From Ostrinia nubilalis (Eukaryota; Arthropoda; Insecta; Lepidoptera; Crambidae), in NCBI RefSeq assembly GCF_963855985.1, contig NC_087095.1, positions 4,102,001 to 4,166,000 of the forward strand: a stretch of 64,000 bases of DNA, read 5' to 3'. Of this stretch, positions 11,656-24,575 are shown piece by piece. Both the position numbers and the translations under genes were made by a program. Under the pieces are notes generated by a model that saw nothing but the letters and a program-made list of their open reading frames with translations, had not been told where the DNA came from and ran no database searches. Positions within the stretch are counted from its first letter, which is position 1. Each line of letters begins with the position of its first letter.

Positions 11656-13111
11656 CGCCGCCCGCGCGCCCGCCCCGCCCCCGCCACGCCCCCAGCCGCT
11701 CCGTCTACGTCACGCTCGTGATCACGTCACGGCTGGAGCGGGAAGCGCGACCGTCTGATGATTTCTACGCTGACCACAATTTAACGAATTTCGGGACGTG
11801 CGTCAAGCATTTTTCAATATATTTGTAGAATGCTGACACAACGTAGAATTCGTTGTCAAGTGAGGTAGTGATGTGGAAGTCTAAAAATCGTTGAGATGAT
11901 CTCGCTTTTGTTGAACTATCGGCGGGCATCGGTGCTGAACTTCCTTGGTCCCTAATCAAACTTTAGAATAGTTTTGGAATTATTTGATTGGGACTAGGGC
12001 GAGGAAAGCCAACGCGGCCGCGGGCTAACTCCTGTATCGGATTGTATAATCGGTGCACGAATCGACTCGAAAACGGGTTGATTAATAAAAAAAAACAAGT
12101 AAAATGTTAACCGATTAAATGAAGTGTGCGTTTTATACAATCTGAATCGAACCTCGTCTACTATCGCGTCGGGTGCCGGGACACTATTGAAGAGAATAAA
12201 TTCCGCAGTGCACGGAAGATATGTCGTCGCCTCTCGTACCTTATACCACTAAAATGTCATAAATTGTTCTTTTAACACAGTTTAAATACAAGTGGAATAC
12301 ATTTTCTGTTTTGTCAACTATTTCGTGGCATAAGATACGAGATTGGGACAATGATTTGTTGATCTTGTAAATTATTTGTTGTCTATTTGGAATTCGGCGA
12401 TTATCCGACTGATCTTGAACGAAATTGTTGTGTTCTATAAGCATAATTTATGTGAAATTTTTGTAAACAGTCTTTATAGTTTTTACGTTCCTGATTTTAT
12501 CATGTAAATTTTAATAGAAATTAACTTTCTTATACAATTTTATATTTAACGATGCTTTAAAAGACATTTTCAAATATAGGGTTAATTATACATTTGTGGT
12601 AAATTTAAAGGTGTATTGAGATAACTGGATGTATTATAGTGTGCTCATGGAGCCGTGTTTTCAAAACTATTGATCTCATTTAAGAAAATTAGCGAAATGC
12701 CGGCTGCCGTGCGCAGTCGCCGCGGCCGCGCAAACAGACTCGAGAAACACGCTCGTGTGATATCATAATTATAGCTGTTAAATAAAATAATATATTATAA
12801 TGGTTCTTTTAGAATTAATATTTACTCTGTTAAATATTTCCACGAATGTAGGACCTCCTCGAGGGCGGCCCTCACCGAACACCCATTAGAGTGCAATAAT
12901 TTTATAATATAGAGGTAGCATGTATTTGTAACTTGGTTTTATAAAAATTTTATGTATCACTAAAAATTACGATTCTTAAATGTACTTTAAATTTTGGATG
13001 TTGTGTGTAATATAAGATGTGTTTATCGTAGAAAAGCATAGTATGTATATTCTAAAATAGTAACTAAAACTATTTATTTATCTGAAGATATTAATATATG
13101 ATTAAAATAAA
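11656..13111 (+). other. Probable 3' UTR of the unrecognised gene
   Basis: After the TAG stop there is a GC-rich stretch, then AT-rich DNA without ORFs. AATAAA at 13106-13111 is a good polyadenylation candidate; earlier ones occur near 12781. The extent is inferred. Confidence 0.4.
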
Positions 13112-16034
13112 ACATGAAACTGGCTTTTTATTTCAACGCTAATATTTCTTCGGCCCTTAAATCGATATAAATAGATAGTAAGCCTCTTTTATTTACATTT
13201 GAAATTAATAAAAGAATCATCTTTGACAAACCACAATTTTATAACTCGAGAATGGCTGGACAGATTTTGATGAAGAGGATGATGAGATATATCTAAAAAC
13301 TCGATACGCTCGCTTGTTTTTGGCAATATTAGCCGAGTGACAATAATATCGATACTGTCAGATTTCAAACTATCGATAGCATTCAATAGCATTATATTAT
13401 TTGCCCAACTACTAGGTATCGATAAGTAACGCAAATAAGGAAAAAGAAAAGATTTGTATCGTATCCTGTGATTTGTGCACTGCACATGCGTTAGTTCTTT
13501 TCAAGAACATTACCTACACCTGGAATTGAGTAAAAGATATTGATGAAATAAAACTAGACTTATTTAATATAAATTTTATTACAAATATTGTTGTTTTTTT
13601 TTTACTTAAACTGCAAATAATATACCAAAATAACATTGTCTAATTGTAAGTAAGCCGGAGATCCAGCAGACATTGATCGCACGCAACAAAAATCATAATG
13701 GAAACGGCTCGTCGTCATTGTGTTGTGAAATTTCATACAATGTACAAAACTCGTACATCATTTCGTTATAATATATTATACCATTTGTATATAATGTTAC
13801 TGAAAAATAACATGTTATATACACCTAACTATTGCATTGTGATGAAGTTTGAACCTACAATAGCTTAGGTAGGTGATGTAGCTACATGACTGTATTTTCC
13901 ACACTAATGTTGATTTGAGTATTACAATCATAGGAATCATAAATATCCAAGATGCTGCCTCAAAGATATATTCATATAGCTACGAAGCGTGCGTATGCGT
14001 TGCCCGCGGCCTCACTGCTTAGTCCTGCGAGTCTAGACAAAGTGCACAATAAAATCGCAAACCAGTCCAAAAAAAATGGTTGAAAGGCCTTTTGTTTTGT
14101 ATGGAGATTTGATGGATTCGATTTTCGATTCGATCAAAAAGAGCAACTTGTTTAGGGGGGCTGGTAGGACTACTGCAAGCTAGTCCTGACAGGAACCGTG
14201 ATACTATTATAAGCAGTTACATTTGCAGCAGTAAGCACGGGCAACTGAACGTGTAGTAAGGGGCCATCCATAAAGTACGTCACACGAATTTCATGATTTT
14301 TTGACCCCTCCCCCGTCCTTGTCACAGGTGGTCACATTTCTAAGACCCCCCCTCCCTAGTGTGACGTCACATGTTTTGCAATTTCACATCGAAAAATTAT
14401 TAAATTACTTAACAAAAAAATAGCAACAAATAGAAACAATAAAATCACGCGCGAGGTACGTACGGTGCGTTTGGCAGCATTATAGGCCAGTAGAATTAGA
14501 TTTTAAATCTGAAATAATTCCTACAAAAGATTTTATTGATTTAATGGCTTCATTGGTTGCCCATTAAAACTCTCCTAGGTTTTCGACTTCGACAGAGTTG
14601 TGCTTAAGTGGTGGGGGTATTTTTTAGTTAAATTTATATTTCAAATTACGCGATTAGTACCTCTAGATATATTAGATTTTGAAATGTGATGTCACGAAAC
14701 TTAGGACCCCTCCCACCCCTTGTCACACCATGTCACACTTTGTCGACCCCCTCCCCCCCTCTTTACGTGTGACGTACTTTATGGATGACCCCTAATGTGA
14801 ATATACCTTAACACTTCGTTTGGAAATACAGACTATTTTGTAACATAGACTGGCCGTTTCAACTTTAAATGTCGATTAAACAATCCGCTAAAAACATACA
14901 TACATAAATGATTGAAATAATTTACAAAAATAAACAATCGTCGTTTTAGAAATATACAACACAATGAGCACTATATAAAACCGACGAAGTATAGTCAAAG
15001 CTATCACTCAATAAAGTTGGAATGAGAATAAGAAAATAAAAATATTGAAGTATGATAATACGAATTCTACAGTAAAAGTTCGGTCGGCTCTGTAAAACGA
15101 GCCATATTGCATTTTCAATCAGGAGGCAAGTTATCACTATAATAAAAGATATTTGCTGCTCACACAATTATCGCTTTATTCAAGCAACTTGTCTATAAAA
15201 TACTATTACGGACCGTGGAACATCGTACAATTAATACCAAAATTATAATGCTTTGCACCATTACCTTATTTAAATAGACACAAATTTATATGGTTTCAGA
15301 AACCTAAAGAACATAAACCCAAAATTCTTTAGCCTTACGTAAAATTAAAATTGTTTCGTTTTACAGCCAAACAAGTCACTGAAGTCGTAGCTAGAGCTAT
15401 CGGTAGCAGAGATTGTAGCGCTTGGGCTCGCTAACTAGTAATGCTTGGCTTCTAACCAGGTATTTCGAGAATGTCTATTAAAACGTTTTGTACTTTATTA
15501 ATAATATATTACAAGTACAACAGACCATTACCATCAGTCTGCAGGGGTAATTTCTAAGGAAATATAAACTAAACGTATTGCTTCAAATTGATAGTTCCTT
15601 TTTATTTACAAACAAAATACAAAGGTGATCTCAATCCATTAATCTTTGACTAATACAAACTACTATTATTATAGTTACATCAAACTTTAGTCTCCGCACA
15701 ATCTTCGTTGATTTATTTAATAAAATGGATGACCTTACAACTGTCTGAAATTGATGATACATACAAGACCCCCCACGATTATTTTGTATTAAACCGGGTC
15801 TCAAGTGAAATAAAACGTTCAGGAAGATCTTGATACTTAACATTAGGACAAGGGTCTAGTAATACATTACTAGTAAGCGAGGGAGGCTGCTCAGATGCAA
15901 ACACACACATCTATTGACGTAGCTGCTCATGTTTTGTAGGGAACCGGTTACAGAATTAAACAGAGAGAAATAGAAATAAATTGAGCTTGGAACGTAATAA
16001 TTAACTAATTAGAAAGTAATTAAGTTTAGTATTA
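13112..16034. other. Intergenic region
   Basis: Between the tail of the first gene and the 3' end of SAR1. Apart from the Harbinger-like MITE at 14260-14792 I see no gene or RNA feature. The distal SAR1 3' UTR may reach into it. Confidence 0.4.
14260..14792. mobile_element. PIF/Harbinger-like MITE
   Basis: The ends are inverted repeats, GGGGCCATCCATAAAGTACG and its complement with one mismatch near the tip, flanked by the trinucleotide TAA on both sides (14257-14259 and 14793-14795). A 3-bp TWA duplication and GGG/CCC termini are hallmarks of the PIF/Harbinger group. The interior is AT-rich with C-rich subterminal tracts and no transposase. Confidence 0.75.
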
Positions 16035-16162
16035 GGCTCGGTTTCCACCGAGGTGGAGCGGAGCGGAGAAATGTTTTAAATAACCAATTTTCATTCAATC
16101 TGAATGACATTCGATTGGTCGTTCAAAACATTTCTCCGCTGTGTCTTGGTGGAACCCTAGCC
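16035..16162. repeat. Imperfect palindrome, small foldback repeat
   Basis: The left arm GGTTTCCACCGAGG pairs loosely with TTGGTGGAACCC on the right, and both sides carry AACATTTCTCCGCT or its complement. A related sequence with GTCCACCAAGGCGGAGCGGA occurs near 45890-46010. It looks like a degenerate MITE family. Confidence 0.55.
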
Positions 16163-16220
16163 TTCGTGATCACACGAGGGTTACATGCTGAAGGCATCAT
16201 GCGAGATTGAAGCGGGAAGT

Positions 16221-16478
16221 AACAGCAGAGTAAATACAAATGAGTAGGTCATCTTCATAGAAACGCACCGAGCGCGGTTTGTATGTGAGCGCGCTAATAT
16301 ACGTATGCAGCGCGCACGCACACACTGACAAAATTCGGCGCAACCACGACTGGCTCCCCGCTAATCCCCGCTAGTCAGTGTGTGCGTGCGCGCGGCATAC
16401 GTGTTGGCGCGCTCACATGCAAACCGCGCCCGTGCGTTTCTATGAAGATGACCTACTCATTTGTGTTTACTCTGTTAA
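16221..16478. repeat. Long palindrome just downstream of SAR1
   Basis: The two arms are near-perfect inverted copies: CAGAGTAAATACAAATGAGT on the left and its near-complement on the right, with a GC-rich loop containing GTGCGTGCGCGC. It lies 46 bp past the SAR1 stop on the SAR1 transcript strand, so it would form a long hairpin in that 3' UTR. Confidence 0.7.
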
Positions 16479-16523
16479 CAGGGTGGGTGCACCGGCCACA
16501 AGCAGCTATGTTGTATGCGGCGC

Positions 16524-19500
16524 TCAGTCGATGTACTGCGCGAGCCAGCGGAAGCCCTCGCCGTAGCCCTGGCGCTTCAGCACCGAGCACATGAACAGCT
16601 CCAGCGGCCGCCCGGGCAGCTCCGACCGGGACACCTTGCCCTGCAATAAGGAAAGAGATCGATTCATTTTTTGTTGAGTTTGAAGGTTCGTTCGTTTCAG
16701 CCGAAAGACGTCCACTGCTGGACAAAGGCCTCCTCCAAGGATTTCCACAAAGACCGGTCCTGCGCCGCTCGCATCCAGGCGCCTCCCGCGACCTTCACCA
16801 GATCGTCGGTCCACCTATTGGGAGGCCTGCCCACGCTACGTCTTCCGGCTCGTGGTCGCCACTCAATAACTTTCCTGCCCCAGCGGCCGTCAGCTCTACG
16901 AGAGTTTAAAGGTAAATTGGCAAAAAATGCCTTGTGGTATTAAGTTCGCCTTATGTACCAATTTATATGGCATTATTAAATAAATAAGTCGAGGTTCTAA
17001 AGTGGTAAGTTCTAACGAGAGACGAGACTCAACAAATATCTACGCGAGGCGCGACCTACTTATACGTCGCATCCTATTGGATTGTTATTGCACAAATTAC
17101 TAATAGTCCCGTTAGCCCCTCATACTAAGCTAAATATGCTTGTGTCACGAGTGAGCTCACCACAATAGTCGAGCGGCGGCGGGGACCGAATCCGCGTTTC
17201 CCGGATCACGAGTCACGACCAATGGTCCCTTTCACCGCTCGGTTATCGTGGCTCTATTTTTGGGGGAGGCTTTTGTCTAGCAGTGGCCGTCATATGGCTG
17301 GCTAACGATGACAGTTATGAATAATTTCTGACCTTTCCAGTGGTCTGCTGGTAGAGGTTGAAGAACTGCCGCAGCTCGTCCTCGCTGGCGGCGCCGGGCT
17401 TGTCGATCTTGTTGCCGAGGATCAGCACGGGGCAGTTGCTGAGCGTCTCGTCTGTCAGCAGCGAGTCCAGCTCGGCCTTGGTAGAAAAGGTAGTTTTATC
17501 ACAAACATGCTAATATCATCAGACCCTGTTCTCAGTGAGGGAACATTTTTAAAGTTGGTGGTAGAGCTTATTGCACCTAGATAGTCATCATAATAAAAAT
17601 AGAAACAGGTGCCAGACCCAGAGGTCCCAGATTCTATTCTCAGTGAGGGCAACATTTTTGAAAGCTATTGGTGGCAGTTTTAAATTCAGGCTAATTTAGC
17701 TAGTTAGCTACCAATGTAAGGAGCATTGTTGTTTCGCTAGTTGGGAGGTAGGATAGCCAGTTCTTCTATGATTAAGAATTCCACCTTATGCCTAATTATC
17801 ACTTTCCATCAGGTGAGATAGGGTAAGCAAGAGCTTCTCTGTTGTGGGAAAAAAAGGTACATAATGTCAAACAGTAGCACAAGAACGTAAAAAAGTGGCA
17901 ATAATTCGACAAAGACTAATACTTTTGTTTTCGAATTGAAACGCTTTACTACAGCTTCCTGGTTTCGCATGATGCACCTACGCTACAATATAAAAACGTA
18001 CCTTGGACTCGTGCAAGCGCGGACGGTCGCAGGCATCGACCAGGAACACGATGGCGTCGACGGCGGGAAAGTAGTCGCGCCACACGCGGCGCGCCTGTTG
18101 ATGCCCGCCCAGGTCGAACGTCGTGAACCGCATACTGCCTATAGACAGCTCCTCCGATGCTGTGGACAATGCCAAGTACTATTGTTTACTTTGTTACAGT
18201 CAAAACAAAACAAAAATGTTTATTTGTGAATAGGTAGCAAATATGTAGGTGTTAGAATTTCTAACACCTACATATTGCCTAATTTCTAACTTAGAAATTA
18301 GGCAGGTGGTATCACTGTTTGGCCCAAGGTTGGAGTGCAAATTTGGCATATTGAGAAAAATTATTAAAATACATAATGTCATAAGTCATTTGACTTCTTT
18401 TCACATTTCTCGAGGGAATCGCCTCCCTCAAAAATTTCCACAACAAACAGTCCTGTGCTGCCTGCATCCAGTTTATTGTTTACTTGTTGTTAACTTAGCT
18501 GGTAGAAACCATGTAAAAGGACAAGAACATGTGAGGCAATTTAACTGCAGTGATGAATCCACAAATAGAGTGAGTGAGCCTTTAATGCCCATAATATTCC
18601 AACGTGGGTAACGTCAATTTTACAAAATAGTTAATATGTTGTATGTTAATTTCATCAATAAATAAAACTCATTGTATCAGTGAGATAAAGTGTTGTCAGA
18701 TGTAGATAAAATCACCATCTATTAGAGTAATATAAGCGTTAAATTATGTAGATGCATGTGTGTTATCACATAAGTGGGCAATATTATGACACAAGGATGT
18801 TGTTCCAAATCATGAAAAATGGTGCTGGGTTATATTTAGTTTAACAGTATAGAATATTTTTTTAAACAAAAATAAAATATAAATATACAGAGCTGAGGAA
18901 AGTATAAAAATACATGCCATAATAATAAAAACAGTGTGATTGCTTTCAGAGTGCTAAAGTGGTTATCAGTTTTATTTATGACTACTGAAATAAACATAAT
19001 GATAAAAGTAATGCTTCAAAATCATGTCAAGGTGGTACTGACATGTTTAACCCGAACAGATCTCAGAATAACTTATAGGGGGGGTCAAATGTCAAAAATA
19101 GAGGATCCAACATCGTTTTTTCATCACTTATCAATAAGAAAAACATTGTAAATTATTTTTGAGAATTCAGACTAAAACTTTTATTTTACTCTCAAATTCC
19201 CTGCTCAAAGACAGACCATCAATCATCAATAGGCCAGGGAAAAACCAACACCATGCAAACAGTTACCCTGTTTGTCCCCATATTTTTTGTAGATGTTATA
19301 TTGGTATACGAATAATATCGAAATAAGATTTATACTCACTGGGATGCAGTGTTGGCACGTGCTGCGCTAATCTGTCATCCTTCAACATATGCAGCAGAGT
19401 GGTCTTGCCCGCATTGTCTAGGCCCAGGAACAATAGTTTACCTGATTTCTTCCACAAACCTGGGCAAACACAGATTGTAAAGATGAATTTCACAAAGATA

Positions 19501-19818
19501 CCAGTAAATAATTTTGACATTATTCTAATCAGATTATCTTTGAGATAAATCTGAACAACAATTTCCAAGTTGAATTAAATTGTAATGATGACAGACAAAT
19601 GCTACATAAAACTGGTAATGATAATACACATGGGTAATTGTATAAAATTATACAGCCAAATATGGATTACTCATGCCTCCAAAGGTCAGATTCAAATTTT
19701 GGTTCCTAGTTTGGACATACTCATCTTCAAATTAAAGTTCATCAATTGGGCACATCACAATAGATGAATACTCACCAAGGAAGCCGAGGACACCAGTGAA
19801 CCAATCCAAGATAAACAT
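16524..19818 (-). CDS. Sar1: SAR1 small GTPase (COPII coat assembly)
   Basis: Coding exons in transcript order are 19776-19818, 19340-19459, 18002-18159, 17333-17476 and 16524-16640. They total 582 nt, giving 193 residues plus stop, the usual length of insect SAR1. All junctions are GT-AG and frame-consistent. The protein starts [19 protein letters not shown], the amphipathic N-terminal helix typical of SAR1 that replaces myristoylation in this family. It has the P-loop GLDNAGKT (about residues 32-39), the switch [12 protein letters not shown] (about 75-84), NKID (about 134-137), and ends [13 protein letters not shown]1 at the ER membrane is activated by SEC12 and recruits SEC23/24, and it drives COPII budding. 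A 5' UTR exon probably lies upstream (acceptor at 19825-19830, possible donor near 20112). No defect is visible. Confidence 0.96.
16686..16905 (-). mobile_element. RTE-type LINE 3' fragment in a SAR1 intron
   Basis: A diverged copy of the RTE end seen at 4927-5195, with GTTCGTTCGTTTCAGCC then GACGTCCACTGCTGGACAAA on the plus strand. It is truncated at the 5' side and lies between SAR1 coding exons 4 and 5. Confidence 0.75.
17255..17310 (+). mobile_element. Short RTE 3' remnant in a SAR1 intron
   Basis: A GGGGGAGGCTTTTGTCTAGC stretch followed by AGTGGCCGTCATATGGCTG matches the end of the RTE family in plus orientation. Heavily decayed. Confidence 0.5.
18243..18302. repeat. Two adjacent short hairpins in a SAR1 intron
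   Basis: ATGTAGGTGTTAGAA is followed at once by its complement (18243-18273). GCCTAATTTCTAA then pairs with TTAGAAATTAGGC (18276-18302). Function unknown; probably a repeat remnant. Confidence 0.5.
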
Positions 19819-20112
19819 ATTGAATCTGAAATTGATGAATGTGTAATAAATAATCAGTTCATCTTCACAAAGAAATAGTTGCTAAATAATGACTTGCAAA
19901 AGTCTTTGTTATCTACTCCGATTTGTCTGGCAACGAACACCAGACACCCGAGTTATAAGACAATGTAAATATATTACGATCTTGCAAGATTACACCAAAA
20001 ACGTAGTAAGAATGTGATATCGAATTGAGTAACATGAATGACAGAACGTCATTCGAGTACATGCAACTTTGATCCACAAATTCTATTTGTTCGCAGTAAA
20101 ATTACTCACTTA

Positions 20113-20830
20113 TTAAAATTGAACTAGATTAACTAATACTAGGAGAAGTTTATCACAATATTTCGCACTTATTTGCAATATGTTACGCCGCTAAAACCGA
20201 CGATTTTTCTCAGCAATGTAAATGCGATGGAAATATGAATCTGTTGGCAATGACGTATACTACTTCCGGAAGTTGTCACTGTGAATAAAGCTGCGTCCAC
20301 AGTACCACGCCTTTCATGTTGTTGAGCTCATAGCTCAATGTCTACAATGAAACTACATTCACCCTATTTCAAGGAAGGTGACCATAACCATAAATAACTT
20401 TGACATGGGACATCTAGCAAAACAAGATGCGGTATTTTAAATATTTATAAGATATTTAAACTCAGTTGAATTTTTAAAGTACTTAGGAAATAAACTACGA
20501 CTTATAAGGTACCGGTTCATTTACTTTAATATACCTTGTGTATTATTCCTTTACGTTCCTCATGAAATTCTCAATAATGCTTTTGGTTTCTTTGACTTTC
20601 TCTGACTTTTTGGATGCTAAATCATCATTTAAAGTATTTAAAAATGTATTTTTATGGTAGAATTTAATGTGCTTACTGCTGAATGGTAACAAAAGGAAGT
20701 ATATTATTCCTATTCATAAGTCTAGTAAATAACCGTGGCATTATTTTCATGCTCTACAAAAACCGGTTTTAATAAAGTATGGCAACATTGTACAGTTTGG
20801 AATATTATTGACATTTCGACTTCCGGTAGT
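20113..20830. promoter_or_regulatory. Probable shared upstream region of SAR1 and RpS14
   Basis: SAR1 is read leftward from about 20.2 kb and RpS14 rightward from about 20.83 kb, so the two housekeeping genes are head to head with about 0.6-0.7 kb between them. TTCCGG motifs (ETS-like) occur near 20265 on the SAR1 side and near 20820 on the RpS14 side. A pyrimidine run (TTCTTTCT) near 20830 could be the TOP-type start of the ribosomal-protein mRNA. The start sites are inferred. Confidence 0.4.
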
Positions 20831-21047
20831 TCTTTCTAGTTTTGACAGCTTTCAAAAGCAAAGGTATTACGGATTTTTGTAAAAAGTGAATGCAAAAGTG
20901 TGTTAATTGATGAAATATATTGTGTAAATCGTGTATTATTGTACACATAACCTGCTTGAATGATTTTTAGACAAACTCTTTGAGGATTCACTTGATTTTT
21001 GTAGGTTACAATAGTGCTCAGTAGTGTTGTCGTTTTCAGGCTGAACC

Positions 21048-21843
<796 letters not shown>

Positions 21844-21878
21844 ATCTTTAGCTTTAAGCAACTGTGGACTTCAATAAA

Positions 21879-22506
21879 TAAGTTTACGGTTACATTGTCT
21901 TTTTATTTTATCTTTATATCAATATGTTTCCTGCTTATCCTTCCTGCTTGCTACCTATTTTATTCAAGTAAAAAATACTGATTTAGATCATCTTTGCACT
22001 GTTTTTGGCCACCCTATAATTTATGCTAAAATGTATGTAAAGAATGCTCTATGATGGAATTAAAACATATATTTTTAAATTAGGTACTATGAATTTTCAA
22101 TATTACATTATTTTTGATACTCATTAAATTTCAACCTAAGTGGTGGTGATTTGTGATGGCACAAACAGTCTTCCTTTATGTTAAAATAATGCGCACGCAT
22201 ACGATGCGATGGGTCCCTCCCAGATCACGCGGGACGTGGGATGCCTAAAATGACAGTGCTAATTCCGGAGACTGCTTGCTTGCCGAGATGCAGGCTTTCT
22301 CTTCACTCAAGAACTCGTTCCAGCCGGTAATGCTGCTGACATTAAAAAAAAAATAATCCTAATAAAAGTTTAACAGCAATAAAACTATGTTGTTGTATTG
22401 CTCCTTATTTTTATACAGGATTTACCTATTTATAAATCCTTGAGAGAAAATATGTGCCGATTTTAAACTATGGACCACACAAAGAGAGAATATAAAATAA
22501 GGGCTA
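21879..22506. other. Intergenic DNA after RpS14
   Basis: AT-rich, with no supported gene. RpS14 and the KMT2 gene converge on this repeat-rich interval. Confidence 0.4.
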
Positions 22507-22660
22507 TCTTACTAATATTATAATTGCGAAAGTTTGTGTGAATGCGTATGTTGCGCTTTCACACAAACACTGAACGGATTTTGATGAAACTTTTTGTTTA
22601 TTATATCGATATGTGACAAGCTAAATTTTTTATATGTGCGAAGCCGTGGGCATAAGCTAG
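22507..22660 (+). mobile_element. Lep1-like Helitron fragment
   Basis: Starts TC followed by TTACTAATATTATAATTGCG and ends CATAAGCTAG before T. Helitrons insert between A and T, begin TC and end CTRR. This copy is more diverged than those at 24379 and 42368. Confidence 0.65.
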
Positions 22661-22937
22661 TTCAAAATAAAAATACCATGTGCTGTGCTTTTGAACTTTG
22701 TTGTTGTACATTGGTCTTGGACCGCGATACTTTCAAATATGATCCAAAACTAATTATATCATTTTGATAATACAGGGTGACTGGAACTGAACCCGCCATA
22801 GCTAATACGCGTATAGAGGAGGTCATTTGCTAATTATTGAACCTTACTTTCTATGGCTAAAGTTTTATAATTTAGGAGATATGTCAATTTTTATACTTTT
22901 TTCAGATTTTTCCGAAATTAGACCTAAAAACAATTCT

Positions 22938-23286
22938 TCTTTCCAATGATATATCACACGTTGTAATTAGATATTGAAATTCGTCAAAAAATCAAAGTTT
23001 ATGGAAGAAAATGGAGTAATAATACAAAAATTATCCATACAAAGTTGATTTAGAATTTTTTTAAAGCTCTTTTCTTCATAATATGATTATTATTTTTAAA
23101 TTCATTTTTCAAAAAACATACAAAAATAGTTATGAAAAGGAGTATAGCAGAAAATATGAGATGTTTGAAGAAACTTTGTATGGATAATTTTCGTATTATT
23201 ACTCCATTTTCTTCCATAAACTTTGAATTTTTAATAATTTTCAATATCTAATTACTACGTGTGATATATCATTGGAAAGAAGAGAA
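22938..23286. repeat. Inner palindrome within the foldback element
   Basis: CTTTCCAATGATATATCACA on the left is matched by the complement at its right end, with arms of over 100 bp around an AT-rich centre near 23110. Either an inner part of the host element or an independent insertion. Confidence 0.6.
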
Positions 23287-23679
23287 GCTAGAGATATTTT
23301 TAAGATTATTGGCAATCCATTATCACCATTAGTTTTTTTTTTAAATCGAATTCGAACTTGAATTTTTTATCGTGGTTTGTACTTTTGTTGAACTTTGGCG
23401 GCTCGTAACTAGTTCTAGATCTGAAATTTATTTTATTTGACTAAAGGTTTATTCGATATTAGTATCAAGTAAAAAAATCGGTTAAAATCATGCGAAAAAA
23501 AATAATTAAGCAGTCTTTAGCAGGCCTGGCTCACTCCGCGCGGTACATCCGATAATTACCTACAGCGAAGCGCCCCGCCGGCGGGTATTATATCAGTCGA
23601 GTGTCACGCGCGCGCCCGTCAGGACGCTGGCGTGCGTTGTAGTATGATTATAATTCTATGATCGAAGTATTATTTAAAA

Positions 23680-23778
23680 ATGGAGCTAAAGAGAAAGAAA
23701 TATTGTGCGGCGTTCGGGTGTTTAAATTCGAAAAGAAATCTACCGGATTTATCTTTTTTTTTCGCTTCCCAAAGATGC
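23680..23778 (+). pseudogene. THAP-type zinc-finger N-terminus, frameshifted
   Basis: ATG at 23680 opens MELKRKKYCAAFGCLNSKRN, the start of a C2CH THAP finger, followed by LPDLSF. After a run of nine T the frame hits TGA at once. In the +1 frame the same DNA continues SLPKDAER, the next conserved THAP stretch, up to a possible donor (AAAG|GTATGT at 23776). So the homopolymer carries one base too many, or the sequence is in error there. THAP domains occur in P-element-type transposases and in domesticated regulators. Only this exon is recognisable; the later Cys-His pair is not visible nearby. Confidence 0.6.
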
Positions 23779-23862
23779 TGAAAGGTATGTTGGCTATGTA
23801 GGTAATCAATAATTCTTAGGATAGTATAGGTACCTAACCTACTATGACTACTGCTCAGAATG

Positions 23863-23932
23863 CGTTCGTTCGTTTTAGCCAAATGACGTCCACTGCTGGA
23901 CAAAGGCCTCTCCCAAGGTTTTCCATAATGAA
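23863..23932 (-). mobile_element. Very short RTE 3' end
   Basis: GTTCGTTCGTTTTAGCC then AAATGACGTCCACTGCTGGA on the plus strand: the last ~65 bp of the RTE family with its TTCG tail. Confidence 0.7.
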
Positions 23933-24378
23933 TGCATACTTACCTACTTACGTACCTCATTACAAATAAGTAGATTAATTATTTTTTCACTAGACAGCAA
24001 CCCTAACAGTGTAAGAAGAGTTCAGAGGCACGCGATAGAAAGAGACAAAACTTGTAGGTGAATAAAATTGTAGGTACGTAGTGCTGTGCGAGCTGAATTC
24101 CACTGTATCGCGTCGTAGCAAGACTCGCATTTATTTAAATCGTCTTGCGGAGTAATCCTTCTGTACCTGTACTATTACTTATTCTGTGTCTTTAGGTCAA
24201 ATTTCGGAAAAATCTGAAAAAGTATAAAAATTGACATATCTTCTAAACTATAAAACTTTAGTCATAGAAAGTACGGTTCAATAATTAGCAAATGACCTCC
24301 TCTATACGCGTATTAGCTATGGCGGGTTCAGTTCCAGTCACCCTGTATAATAATGTAGAATAAATTATTTTTCCGTTA

Positions 24379-24575
24379 TCCTACTAATATTATAAATGCG
24401 AATGTTTGGATGTCTAGATGTTTGTTACTCTTTAACGCAAAAACTACTAAACGGATTTTGATTAAATTTACAGTATTATTGTTTATAACCCATAATAACA
24501 TATAGGCTATAAATAATTTATGACGATCTGTGACAAACTAAATTTCACGTGGGTGAAACCGCGGGCAAAAGCTAG
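24379..24575 (+). mobile_element. Lep1-like non-autonomous Helitron
   Basis: Between A and T, begins TCCTACTAATATTATAAATG and ends GGGCAAAAGCTAG, with a GC hairpin (GTGGGTGAAACCGCGGG) just before the end. No duplication of target. Closely similar to 42368-42561. Confidence 0.75.

Larger units (their letters stand above)
22773..24345. mobile_element. TA-flanked foldback element carrying other insertions
   Basis: It starts CAGGGTGACTGGAACTGAAC and ends with the complement, with TA on both sides (22771-22772 and 24346-24347). The outer arms are about 140 bp. The first six terminal bases match the nested element at 7894-9406, suggesting one superfamily (Tc1/mariner-like by target site). The interior holds a second palindrome, a THAP-like fragment and an RTE fragment, so it has been invaded or carries captured DNA. 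Confidence 0.75.

Noticed and set aside
15361..15480. Possible tRNA near 15.4 kb
   Set aside because: No cloverleaf with a B-box (GGTTCGANTCC) could be drawn.
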